Shown: piece after piece, positions 24,044 to 32,230 of the stretch
Position numbering within the stretch: the first letter of the stretch is position 1
How the letters are laid out: each line of letters starts with the position of its first letter
Source: Lachnospiraceae bacterium
GTDB taxonomy: Bacteria > Bacillota > Clostridia > Lachnospirales > Lachnospiraceae
Assembly (NCBI GenBank): GCA_017456585.1
Contig: JAFTJD010000045.1
Location: 1-34,280, forward strand
DNA length: 34,280 nt
Direction of reading: 5' to 3'
The notes under the pieces: generated by a model
Seen by the model: only the letters and a program-made list of their open reading frames with translations
Database searches by the model: none
Told to the model about the DNA's origin: nothing
Position numbers and translations under genes: made by a program

Positions 24044-24979
24044 ATGAGCGAAGAAATTTTAGAAAATGAACTTCCCATTGAATCAATGGATGATTACAAA
24101 GACGAGCTTGAGGCTTCTTTTAAGAAAATCAAGGTTGGAGATATACTTACAGGCACAATAATCGCCATCTCTGAGACAGATGTTACGGTTGACCTTAAGT
24201 ATTACACAGAAGGAATTATAAAGGTTGAAGACCTGAGCGATGACCCAACTTTCCTTGCCAAGGAGCAGCTTAGTGTAGGCGATGAAATATCTGCCACCGT
24301 TACCAGAACGGATGACGGCGAAGGACACATTCTTCTCTCCAAGAAGGAAGCTAACTCCGTACTCGCATGGGATAAGCTTAATGATTATCTCAACAATCAC
24401 ACTATGGTTCCTGTTAAAATATCAGAGTGTGTAAGCCAGGGTGCTATCGCTTACCTCGAGGGTATACGCGGTTTTATCCCTGCTTCCAAATTAGATGCCG
24501 CGTTTGTAGAAGACACATCTGAATGGCTCGGAAGAACTGTAGACGTAACTGTTATTACAGCTAACAAAGAAGAGAATCGCCTTGTTCTCTCTGCAAAAGA
24601 GTCTGCTCTCATGAAGGTTGCAGCCGAGAATAATAAGAAGCTTGCAAAGGTTTCCGTAGGAACAGTTCTGGAAGGTACTGTTGATTCCATTAAGAATTAT
24701 GGTGCATTCATTGAGCTTGAGAATGGTCTCAGCGGACTTTTACACGTATCACAGATTACAGACAAAAGAATCAAATCTCCTGCTGCAGTCTTAAAAGAAG
24801 GCCAGAAGATAACCGTAAAGATTATAGCTATCGAAAATGGTAAGCTAAGCCTTAGTATGAAAGCTCTTCTCGACGTAGCAGATACTCCTGCCGAGGACGC
24901 AGAGCCTGATTATGAGCCAATCGAAACCGAAGAAATCGGAACGGGACTCGGTGCACTTCTTAAAGGCTTCAAGCTGTAA
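24044..24979 (+). CDS. S1-domain RNA-binding protein (ribosomal protein S1-like)
   Basis: The 311-residue protein carries three S1 RNA-binding domains, at about 30-102, 118-185 and 203-273. The third is the most canonical (VGTVLEGTVDSIKNYGAFIELENGLSGLLHVSQI). The length and domain number fit the short S1 proteins of Firmicutes, shorter than the six-domain proteobacterial S1. It probably binds mRNA or other RNA; a structural ribosomal role is not proven. The C terminus is acidic then ends GLGALLKGFKL. The ATG at 24044 with AAAGGA 12 bases upstream is preferred over an earlier GTG/ATG extension of 19 residues, which has no family resemblance. A terminator follows. Confidence 0.88.
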   Translation: MSEEILENELPIESMDDYKDELEASFKKIKVGDILTGTIIAISETDVTVDLKYYTEGIIKVEDLSDDPTFLAKEQLSVGDEISATVTRTDDGEGHILLSKKEANSVLAWDKLNDYLNNHTMVPVKISECVSQGAIAYLEGIRGFIPASKLDAAFVEDTSEWLGRTVDVTVITANKEENRLVLSAKESALMKVAAENNKKLAKVSVGTVLEGTVDSIKNYGAFIELENGLSGLLHVSQITDKRIKSPAAVLKEGQKITVKIIAIENGKLSLSMKALLDVADTPAEDAEPDYEPIETEEIGTGLGALLKGFKL

Positions 24980-25014
24980 TATATCGTAAAATAATTAAAT
25001 CTGCCAAACATCAA

Positions 25015-25054
25015 AAATGCTACGGTGATATCGAAAGATAACATCGTAGCATTT
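25015..25054. terminator. bidirectional terminator
   Basis: AAATGCTACG (25015-25024) pairs with CGTAGCATTT (25045-25054), and the inner part pairs further around a GAAA-type loop. T-rich sequence follows on both strands, so it ends the S1 gene and the convergent GH88 operon. Confidence 0.85.
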
Positions 25055-25065
25055 CTAATTTGTAT

Positions 25066-25776
25066 TTATTTAACCTTATTGTTCTTCCAGTCGTCCTCGA
25101 ATTCGCGATATTTATCCTCATCCGTTCTGCCTGAACGCTCTGCCATTATCTTGTCATAGCCTGTACATACGTCAAACAGGAATATTACAAGCAATATATT
25201 TACTATAATACTCAAAACTATCGCAAAACCACCTACAGAATTCATGGCATTGGTAATCGTATCCGGCAGACCGTTAAGCAGTTTAAATATCGGTCTGCTG
25301 ATTCCCGGTATAATCTGCTGGCTATTTCTGTAGTCATCAAAAATATAATAAATATTATCGATATAACTGAATATAGTAAGCACCACATGTATTCTAAAGA
25401 ACAGGAAAATCTTAGATGTACCGACACGTACGTCATCATCATATGCAATCTCATCTATACCGCAGCATATTCTGAACTGAACGATAAGGCTTACAATAGT
25501 CGCCACTATACCGAGATAGAAGAATATGGTTGCAAGCATATTCTTGTTCCATCCAAGCATCAGAACAAAATAATCCGCTATCTTATATATGGTAAGCAGA
25601 TACAAAACTCCGCTCATACCCTTAAAATATGTTGATTTCTTGCTTAATTTATCTACTGCCGAAAGCACAAAAAGATATCCTACGAACTCCGGGAGAATAT
25701 TAAGGCTAAAATCGCCTATCTCAATCGGAGAAAAATTAACAAGAATAAACAACATTCCTATAGCAAGCTTTATCAT
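25066..25776 (-). CDS. hypothetical membrane protein, last gene of the GH88 operon
   Basis: I do not recognise a family. The 236-residue protein has a hydrophobic N terminus, helices around 1-17, 28-43, 56-75, 82-105, 122-145 and 180-203, and a charged cytoplasmic tail rich in Asp, Glu, Lys and Arg (DEDKYREFEDDWKNNK). There is no transporter signature, catalytic motif or repeat. AAGGAGG precedes the ATG. It begins 12 bases after the GH88 gene, so it is cotranscribed; a role in the membrane side of the glycan pathway is possible, but it could be an unrelated passenger. Confidence 0.75.
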   Translation of the reverse strand: MIKLAIGMLFILVNFSPIEIGDFSLNILPEFVGYLFVLSAVDKLSKKSTYFKGMSGVLYLLTIYKIADYFVLMLGWNKNMLATIFFYLGIVATIVSLIVQFRICCGIDEIAYDDDVRVGTSKIFLFFRIHVVLTIFSYIDNIYYIFDDYRNSQQIIPGISRPIFKLLNGLPDTITNAMNSVGGFAIVLSIIVNILLVIFLFDVCTGYDKIMAERSGRTDEDKYREFEDDWKNNKVK

Positions 25777-25788
25777 GCGAATTCCTCC

Positions 25789-26928
25789 TTACCACAAAAA
25801 GATATCTTTATCAAGAAGTCGTAATATCGCTTCAAGGAAATAGTAATCTCCGTAAATAATCGGTACCTCTCTGTCCTCTGACCTCTCGTAGCATGCAGAA
25901 CCATATCCTATGATTCCGTCCTCATCCTCATTCCAGTTAGCACATCTTGCTTCTACTGCTTTGATGAGTTTAATCGCTGCATCAAAGTAGAAATTCTTTT
26001 CGCCTTCTTCTACATAATTAACAAGCTCAAGAAGACCACATGCTGCGATCATTCCTGCTGTAGAATCGATATAATACGGCTCCTTTGGTGCTCTGAAATC
26101 AATTACCGGAACAAAATCTGTCACAGCTGTATTAGCGATAAAATAGTTAGCTGCAAGCTTAGCTCTGTTAAGATACTCTTCATTTCCTGTATGTCTGTAT
26201 GCGAGACTCATGCCATATACAGCCCAAGACTGTCCTCTTGACCATGAAGAACCGCTTGCATATCCCTGTCCACCCGGGTTATCAAGCATCTCACCTGTAT
26301 TTACATCAAATACAACTATATGGTTGGTTGAACCATCTTTTCTTAAGATATTCTTACATGCTGTCTCCGTATGACCAATCGCTATCTGTCTATATTCGTC
26401 ATCTCCTGTTTCCTTGGTAGCCCAGTAAAGAAGCGGAAGATTCATAAGACAGTCAATGATTACCCAACCATCTCTGTTACCATTCCATGCTTTAATAAAT
26501 TTACCGATAGGGTTATATCTGTCCGCAAGAATTCTTGCTGCACGAAGGCCTGTCTCTCTTGCAACAGTGTCACCTGTTTCTCTGTAATTAGCAACCGCTG
26601 TATGAAGCCACATAAATCCTACATCATGGTCTAACTTATTCGGAAACTCCAAGGTTTCGTCAAGGCGCTTGCTAAGATTAATAGCTGCCTCCTTATACAT
26701 CTCGTCCTTAGTCGCATGGTACATCTGCCAGAGAATTCCGCCATAGAAACCGTTTGTCCACCAGAAAATATTCTTTTCTCCCATATCAACATATCTTCCG
26801 TCAACAGGTATGTAAGGAATCTTCTCTCCCATTCTCTTAACTTCAACAGCTAATTTACTCTGTAATTGCTGCCATTTCGTTTCTACCCACTTTAATGTTT
26901 CCTGATCCATTCTGCCGTTATAATTCAT
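25789..26928 (-). CDS. GH88-family unsaturated glucuronyl hydrolase
   Basis: Unsaturated glucuronyl hydrolases of GH88 remove the terminal 4,5-unsaturated uronic acid from oligosaccharides made by polysaccharide lyases. The protein of about 379 residues has the (alpha/alpha)6 barrel pattern. The two catalytic-type aspartates lie in LDHDVGFMWLH (D104 counted from the GTG noted below) and VIIDCLMNLPLLYWA (D161), spaced as in the Bacillus enzyme. The substrate-binding GYASGSSWSRGQSWAVYG follows at about 225-242. No signal peptide is present, so it acts in the cytosol on imported oligosaccharides. The ATG at 26928 has GGAGA 11 bases upstream, and an in-frame GTG at 26934 is equally possible. It follows the DUF2264 gene by about 40 bases. 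GH105 is the other candidate family. Confidence 0.88.
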   Translation of the reverse strand: MNYNGRMDQETLKWVETKWQQLQSKLAVEVKRMGEKIPYIPVDGRYVDMGEKNIFWWTNGFYGGILWQMYHATKDEMYKEAAINLSKRLDETLEFPNKLDHDVGFMWLHTAVANYRETGDTVARETGLRAARILADRYNPIGKFIKAWNGNRDGWVIIDCLMNLPLLYWATKETGDDEYRQIAIGHTETACKNILRKDGSTNHIVVFDVNTGEMLDNPGGQGYASGSSWSRGQSWAVYGMSLAYRHTGNEEYLNRAKLAANYFIANTAVTDFVPVIDFRAPKEPYYIDSTAGMIAACGLLELVNYVEEGEKNFYFDAAIKLIKAVEARCANWNEDEDGIIGYGSACYERSEDREVPIIYGDYYFLEAILRLLDKDIFLW

Positions 26929-26975
26929 AGTCACATTTTCTCCAATCTATATTATTATTAGCTAAACTGATTAAC

Positions 26976-28673
26976 TTACATATGTGCAATAATCTCTGAG
27001 TTAATTGCGCTTCTCCCCCGTGGAATATCCACTTGAACAGTAGGTATACATGCTAATGGGAATAATACATTCGTTCCCGCAGCGGTTACTATAACCATTC
27101 CCTCTCCTACATCTGCTTTGATGCTGCCAAAACCATTGCTGTCTGATGCTTTTGCATACGCTCCGGAAATTTCTGTAATGGTCTTATCCTCACCATATGG
27201 CTTATATGGATATGAGAAGCCACATTCATACGCCTTACATTCTATCTTGCTCTCAATGACATGTCGTCTCTCGTATCCGACTTCTGTAGGAATGAGCGTA
27301 GTCTCAACAACTATTCCTTTGCACGGGCTCCACTTTGAATATATCTTATCATGTGAAACCTCGTATTCCTCGCACTGACCTCTTACATAGATTCGACCAT
27401 CTACCTCGAAGGCAAGCATACTGTCAGGCGCAGCCTCCGCCATATTAAGATATGAACGCGGCACACTGAAGCCAAACTCCGTAGAATATGCAAACTTGGC
27501 ATATTTTTCAAAGGTATGTGTATGCCACACCTTAGAAAACTGTCCCGAGGTAAGTGCCACCACCTCATTCTCTCTTCGAAGCATAAGCATGTCAGCTTCT
27601 TTAATAAGATGTGTCTCGGAAAGCTTAGGCATATCTGCCGCCTCGCAGCTCCAGAACGGATGCGAATCCTCGAGTGCCAGAAAAGCAAAGCTCTTAAGCG
27701 CCCAGTATGGCGAGCCCGGAGCATTATAATTCTCCGACATGATAGAATTCGGATATGCAACACCTATCGTAAGTACTCCCGCATTATCATATATCGGTTG
27801 CTTAATCCAATATCTTAGATTACGCTCTATGATACCTTTCACAACTTCTAACGGTAACACATCTACTCCTGCAAGCAATGCTGCACTAAAAAATGCCACC
27901 TGTGCAAATCTGTATGTCAAAGACCTTCCAAACGGCAGGCCTCTTCCTTTATCATCAAACCAATAGACAAAATCCTTCGCGAACTCCTTCGCTCTTTGTC
28001 TGTAAATCTCGCATCTTTCCTTTGTTGCCTCGTCTCCGTCCGCCTCAAATCTTGAATACAATAAGCAGTAGAAATGAATGGCAAAGGATACATAATAATC
28101 CTTCTGCGGACGCTTTCCATCCGCATACCAGCCGTTACCCAGATAGAAGCTCTCATAATAATCTATTGACTTCTGAATACGCCCTTCATCATAAGCGGCC
28201 CCGACACTTTTTAACGCAAGATTAACCAGCACTGCGAAGAACTGCCAGTTATTCTCCGGCATATCATACATATTAACCTGCGACATCCAATTAACAAGAT
28301 TCTGCTTCGCTCTATCATCAAGCGGTTCCCACAGGTATTCCGGTGTAAGAAGTATTCCGTAGCTTATGGCCGCCATCTCAACCATTCTCTGATCACGATG
28401 CCCCAGATCGCCCCAATATTCTGCAGAATGTGGGTCTGTTCCACTTATCAAACCTATTCTGTAGATTTCTGCGAAATCATCATCCACTCCTCCGCCATGC
28501 CAAAAAGGAACCAAGCCCCACAACACTCTGGAGAAGCCCTCCATACCGGCTATGTAATTTCCGTATCCGGCCGTATTGGCACCCAAGACAAGATGCGCAC
28601 GACCTCCGCTGTACCTGTCTTTAAGCGGCATTAACAAATCAAACAACCACTGCCTGTACTCTGCTTTGTTCAT
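26976..28673 (-). CDS. DUF2264 (GH154-type) putative glycoside hydrolase
   Basis: The 565-residue protein matches DUF2264, which I recall as CAZy family GH154, with beta-glucuronidase activity reported for a Bacteroides member. Family-typical segments are GGRAHLVLGANTAGYGNYIAGMEGFSRVLWGL at the N terminus, EYWGDLGHRDQRMVEMAAIS, MPENNWQFFAVLVNLALK, GWYADGKRPQKDYYVSFAIHFYCLLY and GRSLTYRFAQVAFFSAAL. The N-terminal 350 residues are helical-barrel-like, and the C-terminal part is beta-rich. No signal peptide, so it is cytosolic. AAAGG lies about 11 bases before the ATG. It follows the DUF951 gene by 29 bases and precedes GH88, which suggests stepwise removal of uronic acids from one imported glycan. 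No transporter or regulator is nearby. Confidence 0.85.
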   Translation of the reverse strand: MNKAEYRQWLFDLLMPLKDRYSGGRAHLVLGANTAGYGNYIAGMEGFSRVLWGLVPFWHGGGVDDDFAEIYRIGLISGTDPHSAEYWGDLGHRDQRMVEMAAISYGILLTPEYLWEPLDDRAKQNLVNWMSQVNMYDMPENNWQFFAVLVNLALKSVGAAYDEGRIQKSIDYYESFYLGNGWYADGKRPQKDYYVSFAIHFYCLLYSRFEADGDEATKERCEIYRQRAKEFAKDFVYWFDDKGRGLPFGRSLTYRFAQVAFFSAALLAGVDVLPLEVVKGIIERNLRYWIKQPIYDNAGVLTIGVAYPNSIMSENYNAPGSPYWALKSFAFLALEDSHPFWSCEAADMPKLSETHLIKEADMLMLRRENEVVALTSGQFSKVWHTHTFEKYAKFAYSTEFGFSVPRSYLNMAEAAPDSMLAFEVDGRIYVRGQCEEYEVSHDKIYSKWSPCKGIVVETTLIPTEVGYERRHVIESKIECKAYECGFSYPYKPYGEDKTITEISGAYAKASDSNGFGSIKADVGEGMVIVTAAGTNVLFPLACIPTVQVDIPRGRSAINSEIIAHM

Positions 28674-28702
28674 TCTACATCACAACCTTTAGCAATAATT
28701 TT

Positions 28703-28897
28703 TTATTGGGTCGGTTCTTCCTTCTTACGAAGACCTCTGGTATTCTTGACCACCAGCTTTCTTTCAACCATAATCTGATGTCCGCAACCCATGCATTTCA
28801 AACGGAAATCCATTCCCACACGAAGTATCTCCCACTCTGCGCTGCCACATGGATGTTGCTTTTTTAATTTTACTATATCGCCAACCTGATAGTCCAT
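28703..28897 (-). CDS. DUF951 family small protein
   Basis: A 64-residue protein with the DUF951 pattern YQVGDIVKLKKQHPCGSAEWEILRVGMDFRLKCMGCGHQIMVERKLVVK. The HPCG and CxxC cysteines suggest one metal site, and the small beta-rich domain is related to KOW/SH3-like nucleic-acid binders. Function is unknown; it is widely conserved in Firmicutes. The ATG at 28897 follows GGAGG by six bases, and an ATG 18 codons earlier has no site. It heads the DUF2264-GH88 string but usually occurs with DNA segregation or housekeeping genes, so its position may be incidental. Confidence 0.93.
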   Translation of the reverse strand: MDYQVGDIVKLKKQHPCGSAEWEILRVGMDFRLKCMGCGHQIMVERKLVVKNTRGLRKKEEPTQ

Positions 28898-29006
28898 ATT
28901 TACCTCCACTAATTCTATACTTTTTTGATACCATTTACAATGATTTTTCACAGAATACTACTGATATATAAAACACCCTTATTTACTGGATTTTTAAAAT
29001 CTATTG

Positions 29007-29015
29007 TGCTATACT
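29007..29015 (+). promoter_or_regulatory. extended -10 promoter candidate for the second traX-like gene
   Basis: TGCTATACT matches an extended -10 (TGnTATAAT type). No good -35 is seen. It lies about 80 bases upstream of the ATG at 29096, and the stray repeat-end motif at 29037-29051 falls in the leader. Confidence 0.4.
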
Positions 29016-29036
29016 TAGTATACTTAATACACATAA

Positions 29037-29051
29037 GCATTTGCGAAACTA
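29037..29051 (+). repeat. stray copy of the palindromic-element terminal motif
   Basis: GCATTTGCGAAACTA is identical over 15 bases to the left end of element A (15035-15049). Here it stands alone in the leader of the second traX-like gene, followed by ACAAATGC, which can pair with its start. It may be a leftover end or a separately used site. Confidence 0.55.
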
Positions 29052-29095
29052 TATTACAAATGCCTATTAATGCACACAATGAAAGGATTAGCCCT

Positions 29096-29866
29096 ATGGA
29101 TTATATATTATCAGAATCTACGACGCCTGTCGAGAAAAAAAGTTTCGGAATTAACCTGTTTACACTCAAGATTATTGCATTTCTTATAATGCTTTGTGAT
29201 TTAATCTGTGCTTTTATCATTGAAACGCACATTATTGATCTTACGACCTTAACAGCGAACGGTTCAACCGGCGGTGCCGAGCCTATATATCTTGCCGATT
29301 TGATTTTAAGACTTGTAGGTTCAGTTGCTTTCCCCTTATTTTGTTTCTTTATAGTGCAAGGTTTTCTTAATACTTCTAACATAAAGATGTATATTATCCG
29401 CCTTGCTGCATGTGCGGTCGTAACGGAATTTATCTGGGATCTTGCAAGCGGATATCCGTTACTTGACATGAGCAGCCAGAACCCGTTATTCACACTGCTT
29501 ATCGGACTTGTAGTTATTTTCTTTGTTGACAAATACAAAGGCCAGCTTATGCAGCAAAGTCTTTTTGTTGCCATCGGTGCCATTCTTTGTAATTTTATAA
29601 ATGCACAATTCGGAACGCTTGGTTATGGTGTATTCCTGATTGTCCTTATGTACGGAACACGTAACAAGAAGCTATACTTTAATCTTTTTGGTCCTCTTCT
29701 CACATTAATCGGAGGAACTTTTGAGGGATATCTTCTCGGTTTAATTGCCTTCGTGTTTATCGCACTTTATAACGGCAAACGTGGTCCAAAGCTTACTTAT
29801 GTCTTTTATTTATCGTATCCTGTAACCTTATTGGCGTTACATTTTATCGGCATGTATCTTTTCTAG
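29096..29866 (+). CDS. TraX-family membrane protein, second copy
   Basis: A 256-residue polytopic protein of the same TraX pattern as the gene at 9810-10595: an N-terminal helix FTLKIIAFLIMLCDLI, then LRLVGSVAFPLFCFFIVQGFLNTSNIKMYIIRLAACAVVTEFIWDLA, SSQNPLFTLLIGLVVIF, and the C-terminal ALYNGKRGPKLTYVFYLSYPVTLLALHF. About eight membrane helices. It lacks the DHIGA motif of the first copy (here LCDLICAF), so it is the more diverged of the two. The start at 29096 follows GAAAGGA by nine bases; an upstream extension to 28925 runs through the promoter region and is not credible. It is followed by the GGDEF gene after 90 bases with its own promoter. Confidence 0.82.
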   Translation: MDYILSESTTPVEKKSFGINLFTLKIIAFLIMLCDLICAFIIETHIIDLTTLTANGSTGGAEPIYLADLILRLVGSVAFPLFCFFIVQGFLNTSNIKMYIIRLAACAVVTEFIWDLASGYPLLDMSSQNPLFTLLIGLVVIFFVDKYKGQLMQQSLFVAIGAILCNFINAQFGTLGYGVFLIVLMYGTRNKKLYFNLFGPLLTLIGGTFEGYLLGLIAFVFIALYNGKRGPKLTYVFYLSYPVTLLALHFIGMYLF

Positions 29867-29895
29867 CTAAAAAGTACGTATTTTGACCAAAGATG

Positions 29896-29924
29896 TTTGA
29901 TTTTTTTACTATTTAGTGTATAAT
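29896..29924 (+). promoter_or_regulatory. promoter of the GGDEF/HD-GYP-like gene
   Basis: TATAAT at 29919-29924 with TTTGAT at 29896-29901 (17-base spacer; TTGATT with 16 is equivalent). The transcript would start about 25 bases before the TTG start codon. Confidence 0.65.
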
Positions 29925-29956
29925 AGAATTATAATTGCTTGAGGGGGGGTTCACAA

Positions 29957-31153
29957 TTGACGAATAATAACTTAAACAAACCTTTCGAAAAAGAATTTGC
30001 CAATTTAAGAACTTCATGGAATGGTGTTATTGATACTTTATTTGGTATCGATAAGGAAGCTGTACGTAAGACTCTTGACGAGACTTTTTCTCTCATTCAT
30101 TCTATGCAGAACGAACTTGCTCATCTGTCTGATGACAACTCTTTTGATGCATTGACAGGAGTATATACACGTACATATTTTTCGGAATATCTCAAGACAC
30201 TTACTCCATCTCCCGAATATCCTGTTACCATTGTAGCCGGTGATGCGGACAACCTTAAGCTTACTAATGATATCTTCGGACATTCTGCCGGTGATGAATT
30301 GCTTATTACCATTACGGATATTATGAAGCGTTGCGGCAAGGACACATATGTTATAGGTCGTTGCGGCGGTGATGAATTTAATGTAATCCTACCGGGCGTT
30401 GATGCCGAAGAAGGTCAGCATTATTGTGAACTTATTAAGAATGCGTGCGTTGATTACGATGGCAATTATCTTCCTCCATCCATTTCTCTCGGAGTGAAGA
30501 CCAATTATGGCGAGATTGGTCTTTTCACTACTCTTCAGGAAGCTGAAGAGCTTATGTATCGTAATAAGACCATCGTCAAATCTAAGCAGAACATTTTCAC
30601 AGATGTCATGGAGCTCCTTTATAAACGAGGTCTTCTTGATAAGGAGAATCAGGAACGTCTTGTAGATTATATAGAGAAATTTGCCAATTATCTTAAGCTC
30701 GATCCACAGACAACTTCCAATCTTTGTCTTGCTGCGAGAATTAACGATATCGGCTTCATTGCACTTCCTCACGATATTATTCAGAAGGGAACTAAGCGTA
30801 CCAAAGAAGATTTGAACACTCTTACCAAGCATTGCGAGATAGGCTATCGTATCGCTAAGCTTTATGACCAGAGTTTTCCTGTTGCCAATATCATTTTGCA
30901 CCATCACGAATCTTACGATGGCACCGGATATCCATATCACCTTAAGGGCGATGAGATTTTATACACAGCACACATTCTTTCGCTTGTTAGTACATTTACA
31001 TACTGGTGTGCTCCGAAGCCTATGGGTTCAGGTTTAACCTTACAGGCTTCTTACGAAAGACTTATTGATCGTGCAGGCACTCAGTTTAATCCTGTATTGT
31101 TGCGTCAATTCAAGACTTTCCTTGAGGAAGAGATTCTTCCTAATTATACCTAG
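29957..31153 (+). CDS. diguanylate cyclase with degenerate HD-GYP domain
   Basis: A 398-residue cytoplasmic protein. A short helical N terminus is followed by a GGDEF domain (about 65-215) with FDALTGVYTR, DADNLKLTND and the intact active site RCGGDEF (GGDEF at 137-141), so it should make c-di-GMP. An HD-GYP-like domain follows (about 220-398): it keeps HHHESYDGTGYP (315-326), but the HD pair reads NDIG (263-264) and the later metal Asp is missing, so hydrolysis is unlikely. No RxxD inhibitory site is seen. There are no membrane helices or sensor domain. The start is a TTG seven bases after GAGGGGGG; an in-frame TTG at 29939 would lie before that box. A strong terminator follows the stop codon. 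Confidence 0.88.
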   Translation: MTNNNLNKPFEKEFANLRTSWNGVIDTLFGIDKEAVRKTLDETFSLIHSMQNELAHLSDDNSFDALTGVYTRTYFSEYLKTLTPSPEYPVTIVAGDADNLKLTNDIFGHSAGDELLITITDIMKRCGKDTYVIGRCGGDEFNVILPGVDAEEGQHYCELIKNACVDYDGNYLPPSISLGVKTNYGEIGLFTTLQEAEELMYRNKTIVKSKQNIFTDVMELLYKRGLLDKENQERLVDYIEKFANYLKLDPQTTSNLCLAARINDIGFIALPHDIIQKGTKRTKEDLNTLTKHCEIGYRIAKLYDQSFPVANIILHHHESYDGTGYPYHLKGDEILYTAHILSLVSTFTYWCAPKPMGSGLTLQASYERLIDRAGTQFNPVLLRQFKTFLEEEILPNYT

Positions 31154-31160
31154 ACAGTAC

Positions 31161-31203
31161 TAATCCCTGTCATAGCATATGCTGTGACAGGGATTATATT
31201 TAT
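31161..31203 (+). terminator. terminator of the GGDEF/HD-GYP-like gene
   Basis: TAATCCCTGTCA (31161-31172) pairs perfectly with TGACAGGGATTA (31185-31196), with a 12-base loop and a TATATTTAT tail. It starts eight bases after the stop codon. A second AT-rich hairpin follows at 31201-31231. Confidence 0.85.
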
Positions 31204-31231
31204 GTTATAGGAAAATGCGTCCTATAACATA

Positions 31232-31325
31232 AAAAACGCTCCGCGTGGATGCGCACTCGCGCGAAGAGGAAGTTTGTCGCAAGCGACCGCGCTCGGCGCG
31301 AGAGTTCCGCAAGCGGAACTCTTTG
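31232..31325. repeat. GC-rich spacer with palindromic modules
   Basis: A roughly 95-base stretch, much richer in G and C than its AT-rich surroundings, holds GTCGCAAGCGAC (31276-31287), CTCGGCGCGAG-like symmetry near 31292, and a perfect 22-base palindrome at 31301-31322 with 10-base arms around a central AA. It lies between convergent genes. It has no ORF and looks like a REP/BOX-type intergenic element; only one copy is in the window. Confidence 0.65.
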
Positions 31326-31342
31326 TTCTATATAACACTATT

Positions 31343-32113
31343 CTAACAGAATAATTCACTAAGAACTTCTTCTATTATTTTATTTTCCTGACCATCTGAC
31401 ATCTGAAGATTTCTAATTATCTCCTCACTTATGATATCCTCCGGTTTTCTGCCGTCTTTTTCTGTTGATAATCCCTTTGCCGTCTCCATTCTTCCGGGTA
31501 ACGAAGAACGGTCCGAGGCATGTGTTGTAGCAAACGCTACTATATTGTCGATACCATCAACGGCCGTCATCGTTTCCGCTTCCTCGCATTCAACCAACTC
31601 ATGTCCTCTTAGGAGCTTATCAAGATAATCCATCACATAAAGCTCTGTATTTTCTCTAAGATATTTGGCATCCGCAACTTTTGAAACATTATATAATAAA
31701 ACAACAAATAAGACTGTGCTCATTGCATACAATGTAATAATACCTCTATCCAAATCAGCAGCATAAGCGTGCCATACAGAAAGTCCACCTACGACTACAA
31801 TATAGAAAATCATCTGTCCAAGCATTTTCTCCAAAAAATACAGCCCTAAGCCACCAACTCTGTACTCGCACATACTACGTTTAACAAAGGTCTGCATATT
31901 AGTAATGCTTATATCCAACTGGCCGTAGCTTTCCGCCTTAAGCTTAATTTGTTTCAATAACCTGTTGTGCGGAGTCCCCTTATTATATGTATCGTTTTTG
32001 ATGTTGCCGAATATCAGCACAAGCGACAACCTGCTAAGCACCCCCAAAATAAATAATCCCATTAAAACATACAAAAGATAATTATTGCATATAATTTCTA
32101 CCAAGATTTTCAT
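31343..32113 (-). CDS. hypothetical membrane protein with acidic C-terminal tail
   Basis: I do not recognise a family. The protein is about 256 residues: an N-terminal membrane helix (about 12-30), a soluble stretch with KSMCEYRVGGLG-like sequence, two more helices (about 98-118 and 123-142), and a C-terminal region of some 100 residues with many acidic residues (ELVECEEAETMTAVDG, EEIIRNLQMSDG). No catalytic motif is visible. The ATG at 32113 lies unusually close to GGGGGAGG; a TTG three codons later is better spaced. A longer version starting at 32182 would begin inside the divergent murG promoter region. The gene is divergent from murG, so a cell-envelope link is possible but unproven. Confidence 0.65.
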   Translation of the reverse strand: MKILVEIICNNYLLYVLMGLFILGVLSRLSLVLIFGNIKNDTYNKGTPHNRLLKQIKLKAESYGQLDISITNMQTFVKRSMCEYRVGGLGLYFLEKMLGQMIFYIVVVGGLSVWHAYAADLDRGIITLYAMSTVLFVVLLYNVSKVADAKYLRENTELYVMDYLDKLLRGHELVECEEAETMTAVDGIDNIVAFATTHASDRSSLPGRMETAKGLSTEKDGRKPEDIISEEIIRNLQMSDGQENKIIEEVLSELFC

Positions 32114-32230
32114 CCTCCCCCTTTTCAAATTCAAAAATATTATATAAAATAAACTTGTGATTGAAAAGAGGTTGACTACCATTATTAGTTGACATAATTC
32201 TACAACATTCTTTTAGGAGATAATAATATT

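Noticed and set aside
28925..29095. A 57-residue N-terminal extension of the second traX-like gene.
   Set aside because: It covers the promoter and stray repeat motif, and the ATG at 29096 has the ribosome binding site.
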